DNA of 64,000 nucleotides, taken from Chenopodium formosanum (lineage: Eukaryota; Streptophyta; Magnoliopsida; Caryophyllales; Amaranthaceae). Of this stretch, positions 1 to 10,523 are shown one piece after another. Location of the stretch: NCBI GenBank assembly GCA_024500155.1, contig CM044880.1, positions 5,208,001 to 5,272,000 of the forward strand, written 5' to 3'. Numbering within the stretch: position 1 is the first letter of the stretch; each line of letters opens with the position of its first letter. Below the pieces are notes generated by a model. It was not told where the DNA came from. It saw only the letters and a program-made list of their open reading frames with translations, and did no database searches. The position numbers and the translations under genes are program-made.

Positions 1-29
1 GACTGCAATTGATGAACAGCTAGTATTTC

Positions 30-330
30 TAAAGAAGATTATATGATTCAAAGTGCAACTCCAGAAACAAGTTCATCTAAACTTACACAGATTTAACATT
101 CAGAAAGTGTATATACCAAAATGCAGGATTGCATTATAAAAACATCCAACGTTGCAGACAATAGTAACACCTATCTTTCTCCGTCCGAATTCAGTCATCA
201 ACATATATATACACACAGCATCACCTAAATTATAGGTCTGACTTCCAAAGCCCATTTCCCCTGTTCAGTTGTATTGCTAGAAAGTAAAATGTTTTTATCA
301 AAGGGTTAAACACCCAAGATTAAGATACCT
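30..330 (-). repeat. Diverged copy of the DRD1 3'-terminal region
   Basis: This stretch matches 10210-10500, the region just past the DRD1 stop codon. Shared blocks appear in the same order and orientation: a block around CAAAGTG, GGTTCATCTAAA-type text, AACATTCAGA-AGTG, ACCAAAATGC-GGATTGCATTA, TATATATA-CA-CATCACC and TTGTATTGCT. By eye the two copies agree at most positions with small indels. DRD1 coding exons are absent beside this copy, so it is a detached duplicate of a 3' UTR/downstream segment. It may serve as 3' sequence for the F-box fragment at 1964-2179; that is inference. Confidence 0.65.
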
Positions 331-889
331 AGTGAATGATGAATTAAACATCTGTACCTCTGCCCTCTTGCAGTCACGATTCCTATACAGTTATTACTTC
401 AGTTGATCTCCTCTACCTTTTCCTCCATTGAACTTTGCCAATGACAAATCAAAGAGTACTTATCTGTATTAGCGAAATAGAGCATTTAATATGTTACAAA
501 AACACTTAAAACACAGACTGCAAATTTGGAAATAATGCAAGAATAACATGAAACTATCACTTCCATATAAAAACTAACAAAATATGAATACAGAGGATCA
601 TGATTTTCACTATAGTACCATTATTGGAGGGTCATAGAACATAAAAGGAGAATGAACACACACAGCACACCCTAAAAAAAGGAGAGGGGAAAGAAAAGCA
701 AAAGAACAAAAGAGAAGCCAAGACATAGGAAAATAAATAAGACCACAAGTAAAGCAAGTAAATAGCTCATAAGTGTTGTGTTAACACTAACACACACATT
801 ACAAGCAATATACACAGCCACACAAAGTTTAAGCTCTAGCAGCGAACAGAATGTAAATGCACAACTGAATCATGTCCTCACTATAGAGT

Positions 890-1860
890 CGAGTGCAAGA
901 GTGCAAAAAGTGCACGGATAAGCAAAAGGGATTAAGATCTCCAAGTAGGACTTGTAAAAACATCTTTTAGTCTAGTTACAATGGAAATTTATGCTACGAT
1001 ATTCAAGCTAAGTGGGTGCAGATGTGCAATACTCGGGTTATGTATATATAAGCATGGGAAACCAAGATACAAGCACAACTCAGTACTATGGAGAAGATAA
1101 GCAGATTATTTCCATCAAAATGAAATAAGAATACTTATCACAAGGGCCCAAACCCGGGAAAAATGCATATGTGAGGCAATAGAATACCAAGTATTTGCTA
1201 AATAAGGAGCAAAAGTCTAGCTTTGGCTCCTCAACCAACCAAAGAAATATGCAAAGCTAAAACTTGCCCTTGCATAGAGCAGAGAGCAAGTGAGCAAAAA
1301 GTAAAGACTTTAGCAAAAGGATTAATTTCTCCAAGTAAGAATTACATACATAATACATCTTTTCAGTGTAGTTACAAATTACAATGGATAACCATGAGTC
1401 CATGACACAATATTCAAGATATGTGGGGAGTGCCATGATATACCAACTCAAGCCTCTTTTCATTCACGGTCAGTGTTGGATAGTACTCCCTCCGTCCCCG
1501 ATTGATAGTCACTTTTGCCATTTTTAGTGACTCAAAATGTTAGTCACATTTGCTTTTTTCAAGTACCATTAATATTATTTTTTAATATTAATATGTTACC
1601 TAGTGTAAATTTACTTTTTCAATGTACTTTCTTAAATTCTCCTTAATTTGAGTGATTAGTGACTAATAAGCATGGGAAGCCATGATACTAGGATTTACAG
1701 CACCGCAGAAATATGCAAATATAATGCAGATTGATTCCATCAATAAAAAATAAAAAAAATTATCACATGGCCCAAATCTAGGCAAATGCACAAGTGATTA
1801 ATGTTGGGCATTAGAAAAATCAATATTTGCAAAATGAAAAGCACAGGTTACCACAATGAT
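890..1860. repeat. Imperfect tandem duplication (A-B, A'-B')
   Basis: Block A (about 890-1060) recurs at about 1270-1460; shared text includes GAGCAAGTGAGCAAAAAGT-like and TTAAT/AGATCTCCAAGTA. Block B (about 1060-1215) recurs at about 1665-1850, starting AAGCATGGGAA and including TTCCATCAA and the CCCAAA-C-GG segment. In the second unit A' and B' are separated by about 180 bp that begins like a Stowaway MITE, so the insertion came after the duplication. No convincing protein frame runs through the region. Confidence 0.6.
1487..1666. mobile_element. Stowaway-like MITE, one end degraded
   Basis: The left edge reads TA-CTCCCTCCGTCCC, the hallmark terminus of plant Stowaway (Tc1/mariner-type) MITEs, which target TA. 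Just inside, GATAGTCACTTTT is mirrored near the right edge by GTGATTAGTGACTA, so a partial inverted repeat survives. The expected right-end GGGACGGAGGGAG is not present, so that end is lost or diverged. It interrupts the second copy of the 890-1860 tandem duplication. Confidence 0.6.
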
Positions 1861-1963
1861 GAACATATGTGTAACTGACCTGCATTTTCCCGACTTTTAG
1901 CCTTGTCATTCAACCTCGATGAGATCTGTAATTTTGCAATCAAGTCTAACATATTTGAAATTA

Positions 1964-2179
1964 TCAGTAGAGGCGAGAAAGTATGGTGATAAGGAGGTTA
2001 TCTGGGAGCGAGCTTAATCTATCTTCTTCCCCGTTATCGCCGCCATTGTTTATGTTGTTGTGCTCTTCAATTTCTTCTTCAATAACACCGTATTCACTGC
2101 TGCTGCCGCCGCCATTGATGATGTTTCCGAGATCTTCCTTCAATGTCGATAATTTCGGCTTCTTCTGGGTCGGCGTCAT
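1964..2179 (-). pseudogene. Truncated F-box protein N-terminus
   Basis: A 71-codon frame starts at ATG 2179. After an acidic, Asn/Gly-rich leader it ends with DRLSSLPDNLLITILSRL, the opening of a plant F-box (the FBD/LRR F-box class normally continues with PTK-AV-TS-LSKRW). Here the frame stops two codons later (TAC TGA), so the rest of the F-box and all substrate-binding repeats are missing. It would not bind SKP1 in the normal way. A good 5' splice site (CAG|GTCAGT) lies about 80 bp downstream near 1886, so the fragment may still be transcribed and spliced toward the DRD1-like 3' segment. Most likely a broken gene; a short expressed peptide is possible. Confidence 0.6.
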
Positions 2180-4353
2180 TTGAATTCGGAAGCTAAATGA
2201 GCTAATATATGTAATTAATCTTGGCTGGTGTTTCAACTTTGAAGGGGAATTTAGGGTTAAGTAAAGGGGAAAATATGTGCTTGTTTGAGATTTTTGAGGG
2301 GACTGAACAGGAGAGACAGAGAGCGCATGAAAATTATTGCAAGGGCCTATCTCTACTTCTCTAGGTAGAATAAACAATTAACTTTTAGTTAAAAAAATAA
2401 TTTCATGTTTCTTCAAAAAAAAAAAAAAAAAAAATTAAGTTTAAGAAAAATAATTTCAATTTTTAAAAAATGAGTTATAAAATATTGGGGTCAATAGAAA
2501 ATTGGCTTGAGATCTCTTCAAACAAAAAAAAAAATGGCTTTGAGGTGGTTTTTCTTATAATACTATCATATTTTTTTTAAGGGGGAATGGTAAGGGATCC
2601 TCACCTTCAAAATGTCTCTAGTGGGGATGAGAGGTGACAATCTTACCACTAGACCAAGCTTAGCTTGGTTTTATCAGTATTACTTATGTTCTTATTATTA
2701 TTGTTTATCTTCTTTCATGTCTCTCCTCAACTAAAGTGTAGCATTTACTTTTTTGATATTAATGGGGTTGACCCGCCCAATCAAATTGGGTCGGTATGAC
2801 TATGATCGTATGAGTCTAGACTCTAGACTTGGTGAGAGGTGGACAGAGGATGGGGATAAAAAAAAAATATAGTCGTCATAGATGATGAGGTGGGGTGAAT
2901 TTTAGGTTGTACCCTCCCCAACTCCACCCAGAAAATGGGAGTCAACGACTCAACGTCAAAAAATGAGGTTTTTTTTAAAGAACAACAAAAAATTTATTAA
3001 CAGGTTTCATGTTGCCAATAATTTTTAACAGGTTTTTTTAAACAAGAGAGTTGTTTTTTAAAAAAAATTAACAAATTTTCCTAAAAAAAAAAAAAAAGAA
3101 GTATGTACTTTATTTGCTTTCTTTAGGAAGAGGGGGGGGGGGGGGGGGGGATGAAAGCTGAGATACGAGTAATGGTTTGAAACTTTGAACTTTGATCTGG
3201 ACCTCCCTTAAACAGGCCCAACCAAAGTAATTACTTTGTTTGTGGAGTCAAAATGGTCCAATGGTTGACCCTTCTCACCAAATTCAAGTCCAGTTATTAC
3301 ATTGCTGAAAAGTTGTTTTGGGTCAATTTAAGTTTGAGTTAGATCTTATGGTATAAATATCAATTTAATTAAGATGAAATCAAATTAGGAGAATTATGAT
3401 AAAATACGAGTACACCGCACTATATAAAATAAGTGGGTTTAATAGTTAACTAGTGTGTAGCCCGGGCGTTGCACCGGTTGCTACTTTAATTAGACCTTGT
3501 GATTATTAATTATATACATTTATTTCTATATTTATAACATAGTTTATGATTGGCTTAAATGGTTAAGTAACTATGTTTCTCATAAAAGGTTGGGTGTTCG
3601 AATCCCCTTATCATTAGTAGATATGAGTTAGTTTAATAAGTATTACCATTATCGGGTTCAAAGCAAAAACTTAAATCCTAAGTTTCAATGTGGTTTAGAT
3701 TATGTCGTATCGTAATAAGTAATAATAAGCTATAAAGCTACTTACATGGTACATCGTATTTAATTTATTAGTCCGTATATATATTGATTCGTAAGAAAAT
3801 CCATAATACGGGCTAGGTTAACCGTCATCCCTAACAAGTACATACATCTTCAAACCATAATATACATAGTTCTACACTTCTACTCTTTACGTGTCAAAAT
3901 AAATGTGTCTATGCGGAATATAGACCAATAATAACTATAAACTATACTGAGTAACAAAAAGTTGATAATTTAACAGGTACCCACATAACTATATTTTGCT
4001 TTATGTATAAATAAAACACCAGTGGAAGTCAAATTGTTGTTTGTAAAGAATGCAAAACTTAAAATAAAAAATTGATATTTTTAAAACGGATTGGATCACA
4101 TCAGATGGAGTAACAATTAGAGGTTGGCACTTGGCAGTGAATCAGTGATATCTCATCCAATCCAATCCAATCCAAATCAAAAGAAATTAAGAGAAAATCA
4201 AAATGAATTTATTGCCATTTATTAGGGTTCAATAATACAAAGACTTAAACCCTAAGTTTACATTGTCACCTTATATACTTACTATACATAACATACACCA
4301 CTAATAAACTCTCACACCAAAATCCTTAAAACAAACACTAATATCATTGAAAA
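2180..4353. other. Intergenic spacer, AT-rich with simple repeats
   Basis: No gene is seen. It holds poly-A tracts near 2416-2434 and 3084-3098, a run of about 20 G near 3131-3151, and a possible Helitron 3' terminus at 3450. Near 4152 there is a short CCAAT-rich repeat. A TATA-like TTATATA at about 4271 sits some 80 bp before the PP2-B start codon and could be its promoter. Confidence 0.5.
3450..3482 (-). mobile_element. Possible Helitron 3' terminus
   Basis: Read on the minus strand, a GC-rich short hairpin (ACCGGTGCAACGCCCGGG) is followed after about ten bases by CTAG and then a host T. Helitrons end in a hairpin followed by CTRR and insert between A and T, so the pattern fits. The 5' TC end was not located and no Rep/helicase is present, so extent and autonomy are unknown. 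Confidence 0.35.
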
Positions 4354-4844
4354 ATGGCAAGAGAAATGGTAGAACAATTAGAATTCGAAAGAGAAACAAT
4401 CTCTTACATCATTGAAACTACTATTAACAACCTTCCGGATGAATCCATTGCAACTGTAATTTCATTCACCACCCCTCGTGATGCTTGTCGTATCGCGACG
4501 CTCTCTACGACCTTCAACAATGTTGTTGGTAACTCCGACATTGTCTGGGATCGTTTTCTGCCACCCAATTATCGTGAAATTGTCTTACGGGCATCCAACG
4601 TTGATCATGTTCATTTGTTGGATACTCTCTCGAAGAAGGACCTCTATATGTATCTCGCTGATAATTCTCTTCTCATTGACCAAGGATTGATGGTAATTTA
4701 ATTAATTTTTTCGGTCATTTGAATTTAATTTGAGTTTTGTTTCCTGATTTCTTTTACATTGAATTATTCCTAATTAATTCTTTCATGTCAAAATAATTGG
4801 TCTCGTGTTGATGTATAAATGGTGATTTGGCTTTCATGGATTGT

Positions 4845-4886
<42 letters not shown>

Positions 4887-6640
4887 AAAACAAAAACAAT
4901 TGGACATGTTACCTATTACCTAGTTACTCTATAATTAAATAAAATAGATAATCCGTAATAATTTTAATCACAATCGTATGTTCAAATTGAATCAAGTGTA
5001 TATATATTCCTACCATTCTATAATTTTGATTTTTTTTTTTCAATTTTTTATACCGACTTTGATTATAATTTTCGAGATTTGTATGAAAAATTTTTACTAT
5101 CTTGTGCAATATATTATTAAATACTAGATATAAATGTGAATTGAAGTTTAATACGAGTAATATCAAGTGCGTTGATAAGTATGGTAATGTTGGTAGCGTA
5201 CGTAATTCAAAGCATAGTACCGTATATATGTTATTGTTGAAATAAAATAAAATTTACATTTAGGTAGATCTGGTAAAGGGCTTATGTGTCACATGTTCCA
5301 CCATTATTTCATAAACAAAATATATATATAAATAAGATAAATGTGACGACGTTCATTGTATTGTCAATTAATTAGTCTTTTAACAATTTAATAATTCTAA
5401 CTCCGCATCTAGTTGTATTACTTATATAGTTATATATTCACTCGATCTATGCGTGCATGGCTACTACATTAGCAAAATATTAATTTTATAATCCCAGTTC
5501 ATTCATTTCCTTAATAATTGTGAAAGGGTTTAGATCTCCAGCCTATTGTCTATAAGAAGTTCCAAATAACTAAACCCGAAGGATCTTCTTGCCGTTTTAT
5601 TGGAGGACTTGAGTGGGATGACGCACTCTAGGATGGTGCCGGCTAGTAGGAATAATTAGTAGCTTTAGCTGCTTGCAATTGTTTTCTTTTCTTTTTTTCT
5701 GTTTGTGTTATTTCTTTGTTTTGGGGCTTGCCCCTCTCTTGCACCCAAAAAAAAAAAAAAAAAAAAAAAAAACATGTTTGAGATTCCTGATATTTTTTTA
5801 CATGTTGCATGTATCGAGAAACAAAGGAAGTATAAGACTTAAGAGGTTTAAATGACGCATTCTTTTGCACTGATATCACACCAATAGTAGCTATACAGTT
5901 CATCGTTGCTTGTTAAATTTGATTGCTTATTTGATGTGTTTTGTTGTGACGACTAATGAAACAACCAAAAATCTAAACTCTTGATCAGAAATTTTCGCTG
6001 GAAAAATCAACTGGCAAAATGTGTTGCACACTTTTGGCAAGGAAGCTAGGCATAACATGGGGTGAAAGACCAAGTTACTGGCATTTGCTTGTGCGGCATG
6101 TCATTCCTAGATTGAGGTTCCTTTCACTTGTTTTGGATCTATTTAATTGTTAATGTTACATGATATTCTATGGATATTCTCTATCATTACATTCCGACTT
6201 GTTATCCTTCAAACTAAATGATCATGTTGCCTTATTAATGTTATGTCAACAGGTTTGAAATAAAAGGTGGGATCACAACGTCGATGCTATCTCCAAACAC
6301 CAGGTATGCTGCATACCTTGTGTTTGATGTTACAAATCGTAGCATATGGGATATCTATGATTTTCCCATAGAGGTTACTATTGAAACTTCAGGAGGCGAA
6401 GTGGTGACCGGGATGGCCTGTTTAGACCCATGTCGTCGTGAAGGTGGTGAAGGGCCAGAAGAGAATAATGTTAAGCTTTCGAAGAAGAGGATAGATGGGT
6501 GGGTTGAGGTTGAAATTGGGGAGTTTTATACTAGGGAAGAAGATGAACAAGTGACATTTTCGCTAATGGAGATTGAGAATGGGTTTGCTAAAGGTAGTTT
6601 AGTTGTTCAAGGAATTGAGATTAGGCCAAAAATCGAGTAA
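4354..6640 (+). CDS. F-box protein PP2-B type (lectin-related)
   Basis: Three exons are inferred: 4354-4692, 5989-6116 and 6253-6640, joining in frame to 284 residues, the usual PP2-B size. Residues about 25-70 form the F-box (LPDESIATVISFTTPRDACR then WDRFLPPNY), followed by the family signature SKKDLYMYLADNSLLID. Exons 2-3 give the PP2 domain: KFSLEKSTGKMCC, ITWGERPSYW, then FEIKGGITTSMLSPNTRYAAYLVF and a C-terminal QGIEIRP. The F-box should dock SKP1 in an SCF ubiquitin ligase; the PP2 half is related to phloem protein 2 lectins and probably chooses targets. Family members respond to stress, but nothing here shows regulation beyond a TATA-like box near 4271. Both splice phases (0 and 2) agree with the reading frame. 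Intron 1 (1.3 kb) carries a retroelement tail. Confidence 0.88.
5540..5773 (+). mobile_element. Probable non-LTR retroelement 3' tail in intron 1
   Basis: The segment ends GGGGCTTGCCCCTCTCTTGC-ACCC followed by about 25 A, a T-rich 3' UTR plus poly(A) pattern typical of plant LINE/SINE insertions. It lies in intron 1 of the PP2-B gene in the sense direction. No reverse transcriptase frame is visible, so it is at most a 5'-truncated copy. The left edge is a guess. Confidence 0.4.
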
Positions 6641-7086
6641 TGGTTTATGGAAGGAATTTATGTTTGTGGAGATGATGAACTTGAAATGAAAGTAATGTAC
6701 CAATGAAATGATGATACATTGGTTTGAATAATAATTCTGATAAACAATATGAAAGTTGATTAGTTTTTAATTACATTTTGGTATTGTGATTATTTATACT
6801 CCGTATTACTTATACATTTTCTTATGAAAAACATAGAAGAACAAATAATAACTTGCATAGAAATGTAGGATAAAATTAAACCAAAAAACCTTACTAATTA
6901 ATTTTATTCACATCAATACCAAGTCAGATTGTAATAATACGTGTTAAAATCACGTGTGTATATAACAAGTTACAAAATTATCGCAAAGTACTACTCAGCA
7001 ACTTGCGTTGCTAGCTGTTCCATTCAACAAGGTGAGTAAAAGAAAATGACACGAGCTTAAAGATTAATAATATGTATATATACGGA

Positions 7087-7146
<60 letters not shown>

Positions 7147-7394
7147 TGGTAAGAAGAAGGGAGCTCATTTAAATGGGGGAGATTAAGGGAAATCCCTCAA
7201 ATGAGTCCTATAAGGACTGATCCCTAGACCTCGGGGATACGAGATGAGAGCGATATCACTACTCCATCTCTTCAACGTCAAATCAAATTCTAAAGGTTAA
7301 TTAATGCTTATTCATCATCTTATAGATTAATGCAAGGAGTATAGAAATTGCAAACCCTTTGAATATGAACCATTAAACAATTTAATCGATGTAA
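6641..7394. other. Spacer after PP2-B gene with (TA)n microsatellite
   Basis: 3' flank of the PP2-B gene followed by AT-rich DNA. A TA dinucleotide microsatellite occupies about 7090-7146. The following segment to about 7265 (ATCCCTCAAATGAGTCC, CCCTAGACCTCGGGG) looks repeat-derived but I could not assign a family. No gene seen. Confidence 0.45.
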
Positions 7395-7404
7395 TATTAT
7401 TCTA

Positions 7405-8604
7405 GAGTAAAGCATAAATACAGTCCCTGAAGTTTCGTATAAAAGCCGTTTTAGTCCCTCTTTAACTTTTTTCACCAATTTAGTCCCTCAACCACCCACT
7501 TTAGTGTTTGTCAGCCAAAAGTTTAGGGACTTTGCTGACTAAGCAAAAGTTGAGGGACCTTGACTCATCAAAAAAAGTTGAGGGATGTTGAGTCATCAAA
7601 AAAACCCCAAACCCCTCATCTAGCCACCAGCCAGCCTCGCCCTCTACGCGACCCTCCCTTGCCCCCCGGCGTCGGCGCATCTACCCCTTCCCGGCTCCGC
7701 GCTGAACCCATTATTCCCCCTGCTGCATGAGCCTGCATCTCCCTTCCTCCATAACCACCCAATTTGTTCCCCGAAACCCAACCAAAGTTCCCATTTCTTT
7801 GCCTTCTCTAATCGGAATTTCTGGAAAATTTGCCTGAATCATTTGAATTTGCGATTTTAAGCTACAATTGTTGTGATTTTGGGCGGCAATGATGGGCTTC
7901 TTTGTTGATTGTTGCGGCGGTCCGATTTCAATTGCGGCTGCAGGGGTGTGAATTGGTGAAGACGATTGTGATGTAGTGCGGGTGGCTAATGCGTGAGAGG
8001 TTGGGGTTGCTACTGTTGCTGCGATTTGGCCGCTCAATTGTGGGTTATGAGGTAGGTGCGCAAGGGTTGAAATGGTGGGTTGGCGAATTGATGAATTGAT
8101 GAAGGGTAAATAGATGGTGGGTTCACTGGGTTACGTAGCAACAATAGGATAGTGTTGGTGGTTGTCAGCAATGGTGTTGGTGGTTGTGAGGGAAATGAGA
8201 GGTGGTGGGGGTTTTGAGATAGGGAGAAAGGGTAAAGGTGGAGGTGGGGGATGGTCGGCGCATCGGTGAAGGTGGAGTTGGGCGCCGGCGTTGGTGGAGG
8301 TGGGGGAGAGGTGGCTGGTGGGCGCAGGCGTTGGTGGTGGTGGGGGAGAAGTGGCTGGTGGGTGCCGGCAAGGGAGGGGCTGCTGGGGGAGGGGGGTTTT
8401 TTTTTTTAAAAAAAAATATATTTTTTATAATAATATTATTATTTAAAAAATTAAAAACTAATTATAGTTAAGGACTTTTATTAAAATAACACTTATCAAT
8501 GGTAATCGATAATTTAGGTTTACCATTGATAATAAAATTTTAAAATGTTTACCACTTAGAAAATTAAAAAATTGGAGTTCACCACTTAGATAATTTAGGT
8601 AATC

Positions 8605-8647
<43 letters not shown>

Positions 8648-8812
8648 ACAGGAGTAAATCCCAGGGTAAAAACGTCACAAATTAAGTTAATTTGATGTTG
8701 AGAATTCTTTTGGATTTTCCGTAAAATTAACGGTCTCATATTCAGATAGTTTGTGTTTGTTTTAATTTGACATTTAATTTAGAAAAAACAAACTATAATA
8801 AGTTATGGTACA

Positions 8813-8851
<39 letters not shown>

Positions 8852-9051
8852 CAAATTTAGATGAATCAACATCCCTAAACTTTTTTGATGAGTCAAGGTC
8901 CCTCAACTTTTGCTTAGTCAGCAAAGTCCCTAAACTTTTGGCCGACAAACACTAAAGTGGGTGGTTGAGGGATTAAATTGGTGAAAAAAGTTAAAGAGGG
9001 ACTAAAACGGCTTTTATACGAAACTTCAGGGACTGTATTTATGCTTTACTC
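7405..9051. mobile_element. Mutator-like element, Pack-MULE-like
   Basis: Near-perfect inverted ends of about 190 bp (7405-7598 and 8860-9051) begin GAGTAAAGCATAAATACAGT on both strands. The flanks TATTATTCTA at 7395-7404 and 9052-9061 are an exact 10-bp target duplication, within the 9-11 bp range of Mutator elements. No transposase (MURA) frame is present, so it is non-autonomous. The core from about 7620 to 8400 is GC-rich and codon-like, unlike the surroundings, and has a 108-codon minus-strand frame at 7711-8037, as expected of captured gene fragments. It also carries poly-T (about 8608-8646) and poly-A (about 8815-8850) tracts. Confidence 0.85.
7711..8037 (-). pseudogene. Gene-like frame inside the Mutator-like element
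   Basis: A 108-codon open frame lies in the GC-rich core. It is Ala/Thr/Ser-rich at the start and then reads QIQMIQANFPEIPIREGKE. No domain is recognised. Codon-like composition inside a transposon without transposase suggests a captured exon fragment, but chance openness in GC-rich DNA is not excluded. No function is proposed. Confidence 0.3.
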
Positions 9052-9353
9052 TATTATTCTAAGACTGGAGAAAATAAAAAGGAATAAAGAAAATAGAGAG
9101 CAACAAAATCTGTAAGTAATGAGCTTTTAAGGCTACTAGTTCTGTTATACTAATTTTCTTGTTCTTGATTGGAGATACACGTACGTAAACACTATGCAGT
9201 TCCTAGTCAAATGAATCAAATGGTGATGTATATGATATGTTTTTACACATTCTTATTATTATGTAATTTAAGGCAACTCCGATACTTGTAAAATCTTCCC
9301 AAGAGTTATAAGTGTTCAGACACAAATTCCATGTAATCAAATAAAAAAATTAT

Positions 9354-9922
9354 ATGGGAGACTATCATAGTAGTATGGTGATGAGTTCACTATTAACGTT
9401 GATACTGGCAACTATGGCTTTCACTAACAAATCACAACCTCAAATGGCCATGCCGCCAGCGCCTGGGCCAGCCCCAGCTTTGCCACCTGCTAAGGTGTTT
9501 AGTCTGGCTTTACTTTTTCAAAAAAATCTACAAGCAGGTTTACCAACTCCAAGCACAGCGCCTTCTCCATCAACTCCAACAAAGGAGCCCCCTCCAAGGC
9601 CGGTGTCGCCTCCACCGTGAACACCTGTGATCATTCTGAATCCAGCACCATCTTTTTAGCCACCTCCACCTACAGATGATGATTCCGCTCCTCCACCTTT
9701 AGAGGTGGCAGAACCACCATCAGAACTATGCCTGCTGACAGCCTGCCAAAAGCACCCACAGATGATTCCCAACCTTTACCACCATTAGGAGTCAATTCCC
9801 CATCGGAACCTAAGCCTGCTTTCAATCCATCTCCTATGTTAAACCCTCCTACAACACCACCTAAAACCTCAACCACCACAGATGACGACATTCCACCATC
9901 ACCACCACCAGCAAACGAATAG
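9354..9922 (+). pseudogene. Broken proline-rich secreted protein gene
   Basis: The first frame (9354-9620) has a hydrophobic leader (MVMSSLLTLILATMAF, a plausible signal peptide) and then a Pro/Ala-rich stretch (PPAPGPAPALPPAK, PSTPTKEPPPRPVSPPP) before TGA. Similar Pro/Ser/Thr-rich sequence continues after the stop and in another frame (PPPTDDDSAPPP near 9660-9700; then 9728-9922, ending DDDIPPSPPPANE). So one proline-rich coding region appears broken by at least one stop and one frameshift. It resembles the hydroxyproline-rich/AGP class of cell-wall proteins. An intron could rescue part of it, but I see no convincing splice pair. Confidence 0.5.
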
Positions 9923-10209
9923 ATTCCCTGGAGCTCAACTTTAACAACCAATGTAAAAATACCTCATCAGCTCTGTTATGTACTAATCATAGTATGTTTC
10001 CTGTGTTTATTGTTGCACAAATTTTTTTATGCGGCTAGCCACACCGTATAGCCGGGATTACTTATTCAGGGGTAACCCCTGATCGACCCATTAATTCAAG
10101 AATAAGTAACTCCTGACCGACCAGGTAACCCCGGTCATAAAGTGTTGCCAGCCACAGAAAACGCGCTGTTATTGTTGTAGGTCTGTAAATAGTCTTACTA
10201 AAAATCAAA
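9923..10209. other. Spacer with a small imperfect hairpin element
   Basis: Between the proline-rich pseudogene and the DRD1 3' region. A GC-richer patch at about 10030-10150 contains related segments in opposite directions (CCGGGATTACTTATTC and GAATAAGTAACTCCTG), so it may be a small fold-back repeat. No coding frame is supported. Confidence 0.35.
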
Positions 10210-10523
10210 TTAAAGAGGATGAATGCTTCAAAGTGAAGCTTAGAAACAGGTTCATCTAAAAATATATAGATCAACATTCAGAGAGTGCATACACCAAAAT
10301 GCTGGATTGCATTAGAACAAACTTCAGCACTGCAGTAACTATAACACCTAATCTTTCTCCAACAACGGTCATAGATATATATATACAACATCACCAAAAT
10401 CATAGTTCCAACTTCAAAAGCTCATTCTCCCTGTGTACAGACTTGTATTGCTCAAAAACTAAAACTGTGCAGTTAGCAAAAGTTAAGCATCTTCAGGCAT
10501 CTCCTTCCACAACTACTGACAAT
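10210..10523 (-). other. DRD1 3' UTR and downstream region
   Basis: This follows the inferred DRD1 stop codon (10526-10524, minus strand) and is duplicated at 30-330. Conservation between the two copies is consistent with a transcribed 3' UTR. No polyadenylation site can be fixed by eye. Confidence 0.5.

Noticed and set aside
5643..5903. 86- and 60-codon frames around the poly-A tract
   Set aside because: Poly-Phe/poly-Lys products of a retroelement tail inside the PP2-B intron.
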